Assembly: GCA_903994455.1 (NCBI GenBank)
Contig: CAJEXI010000019.1
Coordinates: forward strand, 1 to 63,198
Source: an uncultured Chlorobiaceae bacterium
GTDB lineage: Bacteria > Bacteroidota > Chlorobiia > Chlorobiales > Chlorobiaceae
Length of the DNA: 63,198 bases
Direction: 5' to 3'
Shown here: in pieces, positions 20,165 through 27,663 of the stretch
Numbering within the stretch: position 1 is the stretch's first letter
Layout of the letters: each line of letters begins with the position of its first letter
Translations under genes and position numbers: made by a program
The notes under the pieces: model-generated
Databases searched by the model: none
The model's input: only the letters and a program-made list of their open reading frames with translations
What the model was told of the DNA's origin: nothing

Positions 20165-20297
20165 TAATAAAAATCTTCCTGATTATCTTGGCTTTTCACG
20201 GTTGCCAGGGTTTGATACTATAGCGCTATACATTGAAGAGCCATGAGTGCTTGCAAGGCAAATTAAATCACAACACAGAGCTTAATTGTTAACTATC

Positions 20298-21587
20298 ATG
20301 TATAAAAAAGATAAAATTAATCTTGAAGGAATTGCACCGGTCTATATCGGCTCAGTGCAAGAGCTGTATTCTGTAGTCGAAGATGATGATGTGCTGATCA
20401 GTAAAACTACTGAAGGTGGATCAGTGTTTGATGTGGGCACCATATTTTCAATAAAAGGCAGTGGTGAAAGTAGAGCCTTATTCAGGAATAAAATATTTCA
20501 GTCCCTTAATACCAAAGAGTCCTGGCTTGAGCTGAAAAAATGGCTTGAAAATAACAGGTGTTATCAGAACCAAATATCCTATACCATAATTCAGGAGACA
20601 TTACATAATTTTATTGAAAATGGCGCTAAAACTCATCATTTAGGACTTGTCGATACTCTTACTGGTGATATTTATGAGAAGGGGATGCCAGAAGAACCAT
20701 CAAATCTGACACTGATAAAAAAATTTAACATACAAAAGCCTGATTTGGTTAAGTCAATACACTGGAGTTTTTACGATTACAGTAAATATTATTCATCAAA
20801 CTCGTTTGTGATCCCTCTTGAATTTATTGTCCGTTTTGGGATAACGAGTGGCTCTTCTATACTCAAAAAGTATGAAAATCTGAACGAGAACGAGAGGCAA
20901 AGGTATGCTGATGAGTTGGGCATTGATACGGATTTTATTCCATGGACAATGCTCAATAATCCAATTATTGATTTTACAACAAAATATGAGCCAGAGGACA
21001 GGGGTCTAAGCCCTCAAGAGGCATCAGTGCTCTCTGGTTTAGATGGTAAAATGTTTTCTTCTGCGATAGCAATGGCGTTACTTGGTTCGTATATGGCGAA
21101 CAAAATTTTCCAGGAAATGGGCTTACAGCTATGGGACTTAAAGTGGGAAATTGCAAGGGAAAATGATGTCATGTATTTTGTTGACACTATCGATACCGAT
21201 TCTGTAAGAGCCACAGTGAATATTGTTCAAGATGGCAAGACATATTTTGTGCATTTTAATAAGCAGTCGATGCGTGACTATTACAAAATAATGCATCCAG
21301 AATGGTATGATTCCGTTAATGACGCAAAATTGGAAGCGAAGAAAACAGGAGTCTCATTTGTAAATATTTTAAAGTCGGGTCAAGAAAAAGGTTCTTACGA
21401 GAAAACCCCGATTATCGATCCATCATTTTTATTGATTCAGGAAGAAAAGATGAAAATGATAAAAGAATATTCAACAGGTGGAACGCACGACTTTATAAGC
21501 GCGGCTAAAGAAATCGCGATATCAGAAATAACTTATTATAAAAATTCAACTCAATGGGATACGTATACTAAACTGAATTCAATTTAA
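20298..21587 (+). CDS. Divergent PurC (SAICAR synthetase)-like protein, accessory
   Basis: This protein of about 429 residues has SAICAR-synthetase landmarks in order: YIGSVQELYSVVEDDDVLIS near residue 15 (PurC: GK-x-R-x-x-Y then LL/VA), GGSVFDVGTIFSIKGSGE, IPLEFIVRFGITSGSSI near 171 (PurC: VPVE-x-VVR-x-x-AGS), DFTTKYEPEDRGLS near 224, and LQLWDLKWEI then FVDTIDTDSVRA near 275-305 (PurC: L-x-D-x-K-x-E and DE-x-x-x-D-x-SR). Spacing is stretched, the GK lysine is replaced by serine, and there is a C-terminal extension. PurC makes an amide bond using ATP. The chemistry here is unknown, and a biosynthetic purC role is unlikely given the setting. The gene is AT-rich compared with its neighbours, suggesting transfer. 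A TTG at 20286 is the alternative start. Confidence 0.7.
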   Translation: MYKKDKINLEGIAPVYIGSVQELYSVVEDDDVLISKTTEGGSVFDVGTIFSIKGSGESRALFRNKIFQSLNTKESWLELKKWLENNRCYQNQISYTIIQETLHNFIENGAKTHHLGLVDTLTGDIYEKGMPEEPSNLTLIKKFNIQKPDLVKSIHWSFYDYSKYYSSNSFVIPLEFIVRFGITSGSSILKKYENLNENERQRYADELGIDTDFIPWTMLNNPIIDFTTKYEPEDRGLSPQEASVLSGLDGKMFSSAIAMALLGSYMANKIFQEMGLQLWDLKWEIARENDVMYFVDTIDTDSVRATVNIVQDGKTYFVHFNKQSMRDYYKIMHPEWYDSVNDAKLEAKKTGVSFVNILKSGQEKGSYEKTPIIDPSFLLIQEEKMKMIKEYSTGGTHDFISAAKEIAISEITYYKNSTQWDTYTKLNSI

Positions 21588-21600
21588 TCGCTATAGGACA

Positions 21601-21675
21601 TATTCCTCGAAGCTTTGCTTCGGGAAGAAAATCTTAAACATGAATTCATACCCCGTAGCTCTGCTGGGGGGTAGT
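21601..21675. repeat. Two REP-like palindromes
   Basis: CGAAGCTTTGCTTCG (21608-21622) is a perfect 6-bp stem with a 3-base loop. A second hairpin pairs the CCCC at 21651-21654 with the Gs at 21665-21668, with AGC/GCT near the loop. Both lie in the gap after the PurC-like gene. They look like dispersed intergenic palindromes rather than a classic terminator, because no T-run follows. Confidence 0.5.
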
Positions 21676-21685
21676 TGATTTAAGA

Positions 21686-21946
21686 AGGTGCACAGTTTGT
21701 TATGGAATTATCATAAGGCTGTTTTGTGCTCCGGGTGAACACAATTCCCCCCATATACATGCTTACTATCAGAAATTTAAGGCGATTATTGACATAAAAA
21801 CCTGTGAATTGTCGGAAGGAAGCTTGCCTTCGAAGCAGAGAAAACTTGTTTTGGCCTGGGCCGCGATTCATCAAGAAGAACTCTTGGCTGATGGGGAACT
21901 GGCATCAAATGGTGAGCTTCCTTTTGTCATTGAGCCTTTAAAATAA
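21686..21946 (+). CDS. DUF4160 protein, start codon unclear (possibly broken)
   Basis: The frame reads YGIIIRLFCAPGEHNSPHIH and then AYYQKFKAIIDIKT, ending ASNGELPFVIEPLK before TAA at 21944. It aligns along its length with DUF4160 proteins and with the second copy at 22573-22833 ([20 protein letters not shown]). No in-frame ATG, GTG or TTG sits where the family begins; at the expected place the codons read AGG TGC ACA GTT where ATG-x-x-GTT would be expected. Either an unusual start is used or the start was lost. It is followed nine bases later by its usual partner, a DUF2442 gene. Confidence 0.6.
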   Translation, partial: RCTVCYGIIIRLFCAPGEHNSPHIHAYYQKFKAIIDIKTCELSEGSLPSKQRKLVLAWAAIHQEELLADGELASNGELPFVIEPLK

Positions 21947-21955
21947 GAAACCGCA

Positions 21956-22198
21956 ATGTATTTGTCTGTAATTGGCGTGACTCCTCTGGGCGATCATACC
22001 TTGATGCTTGAGTTTGAAAATCGTGAAAAGAGAGTTTTTGATATGTCGCCATATTTTGATACAGGAAGATTTTCTGAATTGCGAGATCCTCTGCTTTTTC
22101 GATCAGTAGCAGTCAAGTATGATTCAATAGAATGGCCGAACCGACTGGATCTTGACCCGGAGTTTTTGTATGAAAAAAGTGTCGCCGTTTCGGGGTAG
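21956..22198 (+). CDS. DUF2442 protein, partner of the upstream DUF4160
   Basis: This is an 80-residue DUF2442 protein with the pattern MLEFENREKRVFDMSPYF, then FSELRDP...FRSVAV...IEWPNRLDLDPEFLY. It is paired with the DUF4160 gene nine bases upstream; such pairs are common in bacteria and resemble toxin-antitoxin modules in size and mobility, but their biochemistry is not established. The opposite-strand pair at 22278-22833 is a second module of the same type. Confidence 0.8.
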   Translation: MYLSVIGVTPLGDHTLMLEFENREKRVFDMSPYFDTGRFSELRDPLLFRSVAVKYDSIEWPNRLDLDPEFLYEKSVAVSG

Positions 22199-22206
22199 TT
22201 AACTGC

Positions 22207-22320
22207 CATGGTAGCAAAGCCATCCCTGAAAATCTGCTGCTTCGTGAGCTGCTCGTTTCGTTCGGAAAGTCGTGCTGTTATACCTGTGAAAGAAGTTGCT
22301 CAGCTTTGATATCGCTTTGA
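22207..22320 (+). pseudogene. ParE toxin fragment
   Basis: This reads KAIPENLLLRELLVSFGKS, then diverges to a stop at 22318-22320. It matches KALPENPRLRELLISFGNS in the intact ParE at 23280-23579, and the DNA match is clear over about 60 bases. The 5' two thirds of the gene are missing. The fragment lies between two convergent DUF4160-DUF2442 pairs and overlaps the 3' end of the minus-strand DUF2442, so it is a scar of an earlier parE-type module. Confidence 0.7.
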
Positions 22321-22568
22321 GTTTGCAGGATTTTATCATAGAGCGTTTCAGGCGCAATGTCGGCACCATTTGGCCATGATATGGTACCTCCTTCAATTGA
22401 TGCTTTCCGGAAAAAGGTTATCTTCTTCAAAGGCTCAAAAACAGGGCCTGTTGAGAGATATTCGGAAAAATCAACATCGCCACTGATGCCGTTATCAAAA
22501 ATGATATGGTAAATATACCCCTCTTTGCAGGTGATACGCACAATGTCATTCATGTTCCACATAGGCAA
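22278..22568 (-). CDS. DUF2442 protein (second pair)
   Basis: This 96-residue DUF2442-type protein has [21 protein letters not shown], then [20 protein letters not shown] and PETLYDK, the same ending pattern (WPN-x-x-D/A-x-x-PE-x-LY) as the copy at 21956-22198. It follows the DUF4160 gene on the minus strand with a four-base gap, in the order DUF4160 then DUF2442. The C-terminal tail differs from the other copy. Confidence 0.8.
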   Translation of the reverse strand: MPMWNMNDIVRITCKEGYIYHIIFDNGISGDVDFSEYLSTGPVFEPLKKITFFRKASIEGGTISWPNGADIAPETLYDKILQTQSDIKAEQLLSQV

Positions 22569-22572
22569 AAAA

Positions 22573-22833
22573 TCAGTCTAAAGGTTCAATCTTCTTGATT
22601 TCCTGGCCTTTCATTGCCAGCATCCAGTCTGTTTCAAGTTCGGTAACTCTGAGGTCAACCCACTCCCTTACCAGTTTTACTGCGGTTTTTAAACCGAGAT
22701 CACCTCGCAAAATGTTCCCCTGAAAATCAAAAACCGCTTTGTTGCCCTGAAATTCCGCATGGAAATGAGGAGGATTGTGCTCCTGATGAAACATCCTTAA
22801 GATGATTCCAAAAAATCGGGAGAGTTCAGGCAT
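22573..22833 (-). CDS. DUF4160 protein (second pair)
   Basis: This 86-residue protein begins [20 protein letters not shown] and has the DUF4160 core [20 protein letters not shown]. The conserved histidines (H-N-P-P-H-F-H) could be catalytic or metal-binding. Its start defines where the broken copy at 21686 should begin. It is followed immediately by a DUF2442 gene. Confidence 0.82.
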   Translation of the reverse strand: MPELSRFFGIILRMFHQEHNPPHFHAEFQGNKAVFDFQGNILRGDLGLKTAVKLVREWVDLRVTELETDWMLAMKGQEIKKIEPLD

Positions 22834-22975
22834 ATTCCAACTATAAACTACAAAATCAGTTATGAATAATGAGCGAAGTGTATGATTACAGGAATTGGCT
22901 CAGCGCAGGTAAAATAGCTATTATCTGTGATAAGTGAAGCGTTTGCAGATTTCCGATCAAATAATAGTATATTGT

Positions 22976-22989
22976 GTTGCATTTGCAAC
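22976..22989. promoter_or_regulatory. Palindromic operator candidate before the antitoxin-parE genes
   Basis: GTTGCATTTGCAAC is a perfect 6-bp inverted repeat with a two-base centre. It begins three bases after a TATATT (22968-22973) that could be a -10 box for the downstream genes. The position fits antitoxin autorepression. Confidence 0.45.
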
Positions 22990-23013
22990 GCCAACATGAC
23001 TATCGCAGGACGT

Positions 23014-23283
23014 ATGAAAAGCGCATCATTACCGTCACTCCGCGTCGAACCCGAGCTTCGCCAGGCGGCCGAACAGGCTCTGCAGCAGGGGGAAACCCTC
23101 TCTTCATTCATCGAGGCATCGCTTCGGGCGAACATCGAACGTCGGCTCAGTCAGAAGGAGTTCATTGCCCGAGGTCTTGCTTCGCAGGAGCGTGCCCGCA
23201 GAACCGGTGAGTATGAGGATGCTCAGGTAGTCGTGGACCAGCTTCAGAAGATGCTTCTCGAAGAAAAAAAGAAGAGGCAGTGA
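23014..23283 (+). CDS. YlcI/YnfO-type antitoxin
   Basis: This protein of about 89 residues begins MKSASLPSLRVEPELRQAAE, followed by a helical segment (GETLSSFIEASLRANIERRL) and FIARGLASQERARRTGEY. This is the pattern of YlcI/YnfO-type ribbon-helix-helix antitoxins. The frame is open further upstream (to 22927, with an ATG at 22996), but the ATG at 23014 has AGGA at the right distance and matches the family start. It overlaps the parE start (GTGA), as usual for such pairs. Confidence 0.8.
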   Translation: MKSASLPSLRVEPELRQAAEQALQQGETLSSFIEASLRANIERRLSQKEFIARGLASQERARRTGEYEDAQVVVDQLQKMLLEEKKKRQ

Positions 23284-23579
23284 AATTCTCCGTCCGCTTT
23301 ACTCCCGATGCGAAAGATGACCTTGTCCGGCTCTATACATTTCTTCTTGAAAAAGATTTGAAGGCTGCGGAAGAGGCGCTTGATGCACTGTCAAAGGGGT
23401 TCGACTTTTTAAGGGAATTTCCTTTCAGTTGCCGCAAAGCCCTTCCTGAAAATCCGCGGCTTCGGGAACTGCTCATTTCATTTGGAAACTCGGGTTATGT
23501 TGCCCTTTTCGAAATTGAGGATCAGGCTACTGTAACCATTCTCGCAATACGTCACCAGCGGGAAGATGATTATTATTGA
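23280..23579 (+). CDS. ParE/RelE-family toxin
   Basis: This 99-residue protein starts with GTG, overlapping the antitoxin stop by four bases. It has the RelE/ParE fold pattern: VRFTPDAKDDLVRLYTFLLE, FLREFPFSCRKALPENPRLR, ELLISFGNSGYVALFEIED and a C-terminal VTILAIRHQREDDYY. ParE relatives poison DNA gyrase and RelE relatives cut mRNA; sequence alone favours ParE by overall pattern. A fragment of a close relative lies at 22207-22320. Confidence 0.85.
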   Translation: MKFSVRFTPDAKDDLVRLYTFLLEKDLKAAEEALDALSKGFDFLREFPFSCRKALPENPRLRELLISFGNSGYVALFEIEDQATVTILAIRHQREDDYY

Positions 23580-23685
23580 TTCGCAAGATCCGGGACGGAT
23601 TTGAAAACGGTTCTTGCTGCGTGAGAAGTGACCGGGATTAATTTTATTTTAGTGACAAGTGTAAGCAGCTTATAACGTCTCCTCA

Positions 23686-26600
23686 ATGTTGATTCCAAAC
23701 GATACATCCACTATGCCGCGTGATTTTAAGGGAGTTATGGTTTCGAGCACCTTCAAGGATTTGGAAGAGCACCGTGCTGCTCTGATCAAGATGATAAATG
23801 AGGCTGAGTTTATGCCCGTTGTGATGGAAAATGATTCAGCCAAATTTGACGTGGATCTTATTGATTCTTCGCTACGCATGGTCGGGGAGGCAAGCGTCTA
23901 TATTGGAATCATCGGCAAGAAACTTGGCCAGATGCCAATATCTCCCATCCGCAACCCCGGCAAGCTCTCAATCACAGAGTTGGAGTTTAACAAAGCAGTT
24001 GAACTGGGTCGGCCAATCCTATTATTTTTTATGGGGGAAGGTCACCATGTTCTTGAATTGCAGATCGAACTCAAAGCAGTAAATCGCAAAAAGCTGGAAG
24101 CCTTCCGCAAACGTGCCAAAAAGATGGGGCCGGATTCGGAGGTAGATCGTGTTTATGCAGAGTTCAACAGCCTTGATGAGTTCAAGGAAAAGGCTGCAAA
24201 AGCGCTCTCCGATTTGCGCCTTGCTTTTCATAAACATGATATCAAACCTCCTGTCGGCAAGGAAAGAAAGCCTACCGCTGACAAAAAACATAAAGAGTAC
24301 GCAGATCGCTACCAAACAATCCTCAAAGAGGAGTTGGGTTACATTCGTATGCTTGGGCTTCCGGGTGTTGAAAGCATCAAGGTCAACCTGAACAACGACA
24401 CCTTTGTGCCCTTGCGCCTCTCCGACAGGCAGGAGAGAGGTGGTCCTGTCGCAAAAGAGGGCGACATGCAGGGGAGTGAGCACATTCTCTACCCCGACGA
24501 GATCATGAAGCAGGCTTTCCACGACCGGAGAGGTCGCCGGATGCTGCTCGTTATCGGTGACCCTGGCGCTGGCAAAACAACGTTGCTCAAGTATTATGCC
24601 CTTAGTGCGATTGAGGATTACACGAAGCTTGGATTCAGCGCTCCAGTCAATGTCTTCTACCTGCCATTGCGCGATCTTGTTCGCGACAAGGAGGGGCGTT
24701 GCACTGAAAATCTGCCAGCAGCCCTTGCCGGATGGTCAGCAAAGCATCATCAAACCATTGATGCAAAGGTTTTCAATGACTGGCTGAACAATGACATTTC
24801 ACTGGTGCTGCTTGATGGCCTTGATGAAATCAGCAATATCGAAGAGCGAAAAGAGGTGTGCCACTGGATCGACCATGCCTTCAGCGGCTTCAGCAAGGCA
24901 TATATTGTGGTGACATCCCGGGCGACAGGGTATCGCAAAGATGAAGGTATTGAGCTTGAGTCGGAGTACGAACGAGCCGATGTGCAGGACTTTACAGCGG
25001 AGCAGCAGGAGCGATTTTTGCGAAACTGGTTCAGGGCAGCATTTCTGAAAGAGCCTTGTGAGAAGGGCGTTAACGAGGAGAGTTGGCAGGAAAGGCAAAA
25101 AGCAGAAGCCGAAAAACGCACCACTACCATTGTTGCGCACCTCAAGGTCGAGAAAAACAAGGGGCTTCGTCAACTGGCTGCCATACCCATGATTCTGCAG
25201 ATCATGGCTATTTTGTGGAAGGACAGGGACTATATGCCTGAAAGCCGCGTGAAACTTTACGAAGCCGCACTCGATTATCTGCTTGAATTTCGCGATAAAC
25301 GCAGGAATATCAAACCCCTGCTCTCTGCAATGTGCGCCCGGCGAGTACTTGCTCCGGTCTCACTCTGGATGCAGGAAAGTCTCAAAAAAGATGAAGCGAC
25401 CAGAGCCGACATCCACACTGAAATGCAGAAATTACTCGATACGCTTGATACTCCCCCAACGGCAGAAGCGTTTTGCGATTATCTGGTCAAACGAGCAGGT
25501 TTGCTTGTCGAGACCGGTGGCAAAGAGTACCTCTTCCGCCATAAATCATTCCGTGAATATCTTGCCGGAGTTCAGCTCAAGGATGATCGACCCTATGAGC
25601 ATCTTAACCAGCTTGTTGCACATTTCGGGGAAGATTGGTGGGAAGAACCACTTCGCTTTTTTATTGCACTGGTTGATGCCAACGTGTTTGACCTCTTTAT
25701 GCAAAAGCTCTTTGATGCATCACAGAGTGAGGAGATGACACCAAAGCAGCAATTGTTGCTGCAAACAATTATCGAAGAGGCTCCGCAGAAAAAGGTTGAT
25801 GCCCTGTGCGACAAGCTGCTTGAACCGGCGACAACAGCCAGTCGGCAGCGGGTGATTCTTGACTGCCTCAAAGCCATCAATAAACCGGCAGCTCTTGATG
25901 CGTTGCTGGAGTTCAGCGAGAAAAAACTTGCAGGGGAGAACCAGGACGTTATCAACCGGACGGAAGAGGTGATTCTTGCGCTCGGGGGTCAGCCGCTAAC
26001 GGCAAAAGCTGAAACAAGCGTTGGCGGAAAACCGGTCTCGTTCCGAAATCCTCATGAACTGTATGCCGAATATATCCTGATACCGGGTGGAAACTACCGG
26101 TATTCAGTGACAGACAAAATTGTGGATGTGCCGGATGCTTACTTTGCCAAGTATCCGGTAACCAACAAGCTTTACCGCCTCTTCATTGCATCGTTGCAGG
26201 CAAAAGAGTCACCAGTTTTGTTTTCAGCATTCACCTCAGAACTGAATGCTATCGCAAATGATAACAGGTGGGGAAATAAGTTTGGCGACTATTTCAATAT
26301 CGGTAAAAGTGATCTTGCGGCACTCTTTCGTTCATGGGTGGATGAAGATCGCCAATACGATGGAGAGGATCAGCCAGTCGTTGGAGTCACCTGGTATGCC
26401 GCCAGAGCCTATTGCCTCTGGCTTTCGTTGCTTGAGGGAGAGAGGGGGATTTATTGTCTACCGAAAGAAGAGGAGTGGGAGTGGGCTGCAGGGGGCAGGC
26501 AGGGAACAACAGGAGAGAAAGTACGCAACTATCCCTGGATGGAAGAGAAGGGCGAACCAAGTTCAACACTTGCCAACTATAATAATAACATAGGGACAAC

Positions 26601-26844
26601 AACACCGGCAGGGAACTATCCTGCAGGTGCCACACCGGAAGGACTTTATGATATGGCTGGTAACGTATGGGAGTGGATGGCGAACTGGTATAACAAAGAT
26701 GAAGATTGGGTTGCTTGGCGCGGGGGTGATTATATTGATAAAGCTGATGCTCTGCGCTGCTCCTCCCGGGTCAGCAGCAATCCGAGGTACTACGTCATCA
26801 ATGTTGGTTTTCGAGTGATTCGTTCCAGTCTTTTTTCTTCCTGA
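23686..26844 (+). CDS. STAND NTPase: DUF4062 - NACHT - SUMF1 (C-type lectin fold)
   Basis: This 1052-residue protein has an N-terminal DUF4062 domain (GVMVSSTFKDLEEHRAALIK, residues about 13-125), which belongs to TIR-like signalling folds. A NACHT NTPase follows, with Walker A GDPGAGKTT near 290, Walker B LVLLDGLDEIS near 374 and sensor YIVVTSRATG. A helical region with FRHKSFREYLAGVQL comes next. From about residue 785 there is a formylglycine-generating-enzyme/SUMF1-type domain (WEWAAGG, GLYDMAGNVWEWMANWY, WRGGDY, ending VGFRVIRSS). This is the layout of prokaryotic NLR-like sensors, in which the C-terminus recognises a trigger and the N-terminus signals. The first ATG has no clear ribosome site; an ATG at 23713 is possible. 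Confidence 0.85.
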   Translation: MLIPNDTSTMPRDFKGVMVSSTFKDLEEHRAALIKMINEAEFMPVVMENDSAKFDVDLIDSSLRMVGEASVYIGIIGKKLGQMPISPIRNPGKLSITELEFNKAVELGRPILLFFMGEGHHVLELQIELKAVNRKKLEAFRKRAKKMGPDSEVDRVYAEFNSLDEFKEKAAKALSDLRLAFHKHDIKPPVGKERKPTADKKHKEYADRYQTILKEELGYIRMLGLPGVESIKVNLNNDTFVPLRLSDRQERGGPVAKEGDMQGSEHILYPDEIMKQAFHDRRGRRMLLVIGDPGAGKTTLLKYYALSAIEDYTKLGFSAPVNVFYLPLRDLVRDKEGRCTENLPAALAGWSAKHHQTIDAKVFNDWLNNDISLVLLDGLDEISNIEERKEVCHWIDHAFSGFSKAYIVVTSRATGYRKDEGIELESEYERADVQDFTAEQQERFLRNWFRAAFLKEPCEKGVNEESWQERQKAEAEKRTTTIVAHLKVEKNKGLRQLAAIPMILQIMAILWKDRDYMPESRVKLYEAALDYLLEFRDKRRNIKPLLSAMCARRVLAPVSLWMQESLKKDEATRADIHTEMQKLLDTLDTPPTAEAFCDYLVKRAGLLVETGGKEYLFRHKSFREYLAGVQLKDDRPYEHLNQLVAHFGEDWWEEPLRFFIALVDANVFDLFMQKLFDASQSEEMTPKQQLLLQTIIEEAPQKKVDALCDKLLEPATTASRQRVILDCLKAINKPAALDALLEFSEKKLAGENQDVINRTEEVILALGGQPLTAKAETSVGGKPVSFRNPHELYAEYILIPGGNYRYSVTDKIVDVPDAYFAKYPVTNKLYRLFIASLQAKESPVLFSAFTSELNAIANDNRWGNKFGDYFNIGKSDLAALFRSWVDEDRQYDGEDQPVVGVTWYAARAYCLWLSLLEGERGIYCLPKEEEWEWAAGGRQGTTGEKVRNYPWMEEKGEPSSTLANYNNNIGTTTPAGNYPAGATPEGLYDMAGNVWEWMANWYNKDEDWVAWRGGDYIDKADALRCSSRVSSNPRYYVINVGFRVIRSSLFSS

Positions 26845-27376
26845 AAATCTGATCCCCTGATATCTGGAACTCTGAAAAAAAAACCTTCGGATTAAGGAAA
26901 GCTTACAGGGTGGGATGGAAATTTTTTTTGTATTTCGTAGGGGCATCGAAAGGCTCCTGTCTGGCGACTTGCAGAAAAGAGTGCAGAATAAAACGGCCTG
27001 TTTGCAGAAAAGAATGTGAGATAAATATTTCATAATTTATTATTATATAATGCGTTGATTGACATTTCCCCTCCATTTTTGCAGAAAAGAATGCAAATAA
27101 AACGGATTGTTTGCAGAAAAGCGGGTAACGGGTCGGCAGTTTACGGTTCAGCCATATCAAATTGCTCTTGCTGGCATGGAAGATGGCTATTTTGATCCTG
27201 TCGAAATCGCAGAAAGGAGATATTGCCACCGATTGTTATGACTTGATATTGTTGGGGATAATGGTGGGAACAAAAAAAAGATCTGGTGCTGTTCCCGAAA
27301 TGGAAAACTCGATTACCGGATTTTTTGTGTTGAAGCTGAGTGTGAAAATGGCTGAAAAACTGAAGGAGATCATCCG
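26845..27376. other. Gap with short direct repeats, no supported gene
   Basis: Between the STAND gene and the Fic remnant there are two copies of a 43-44 bp repeat and AT-rich sequence. Short open frames exist on both strands, but none resembles a family I know. The plus-strand frame ending at 27380 could be the remains of a gene upstream of Fic. Confidence 0.5.
26969..27121. repeat. Two copies of a 43-44 bp repeat, each with a TTGCAGAAAAG pair
   Basis: Copies at 26969-27012 and 27079-27121 have the form TTGCAGAAAAG, then about 21 bases ending AAACGG-x-x-TGT, then TTGCAGAAAAG again. The 11-base word therefore occurs four times at two fixed spacings. There is no leader or cas gene, so it is not a CRISPR array. 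Confidence 0.7.
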
Positions 27377-27549
27377 ATGAACTTCGAAAAACTGGATGCG
27401 ATGAAAGCCCGGCTGGAGAGCTTCAGGCCGTTCAGCCCTGAGATGCTCAGCACACCAAAGGTGACTACGAACCCTTTCTGTCGTTGATGGCTGAAACGGT
27501 TGAAGAGGCGTTTGAACCTTACCGGTATGTGCTGGGTGTTGGGATATGA
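27377..27549 (+). pseudogene. Collapsed Fic-family gene (internal deletion)
   Basis: The ATG at 27377 opens MNFEKLDAMKARLESFRPFS, the usual N-terminus of stand-alone Fic/DOC proteins. After about 28 codons the text jumps, with a frame change, to GDYEPFLSLMAETVEEAFEP, the usual Fic C-terminus, ending at the TGA at 27547-27549. The central Fic catalytic motif (HPFxxGNGR) and roughly 250 residues are gone. This is a simple internal deletion that cannot make an active AMP-transferase. Confidence 0.7.
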
Positions 27550-27663
27550 TGGAATGAAAAACAGAAGTGTAAATTATTCGGGTGAACTCATGAATCCATC
27601 GAAACGTCAAGTGTGGTTGAAGTACTCGAATCAGAAGAATAACTGCACAGGGAGAAGCAACCA

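Noticed and set aside
26700..26844. Active diversity-generating retroelement target
   Set aside because: The C-terminal fold is suitable but no reverse transcriptase, accessory gene or template repeat is visible in the window, so it is kept only as a possibility in the findings.
26969..27121. CRISPR-like array
   Set aside because: Only two repeat copies, an irregular gap and no cas genes nearby; the word occurs in pairs, not at regular spacer distance.
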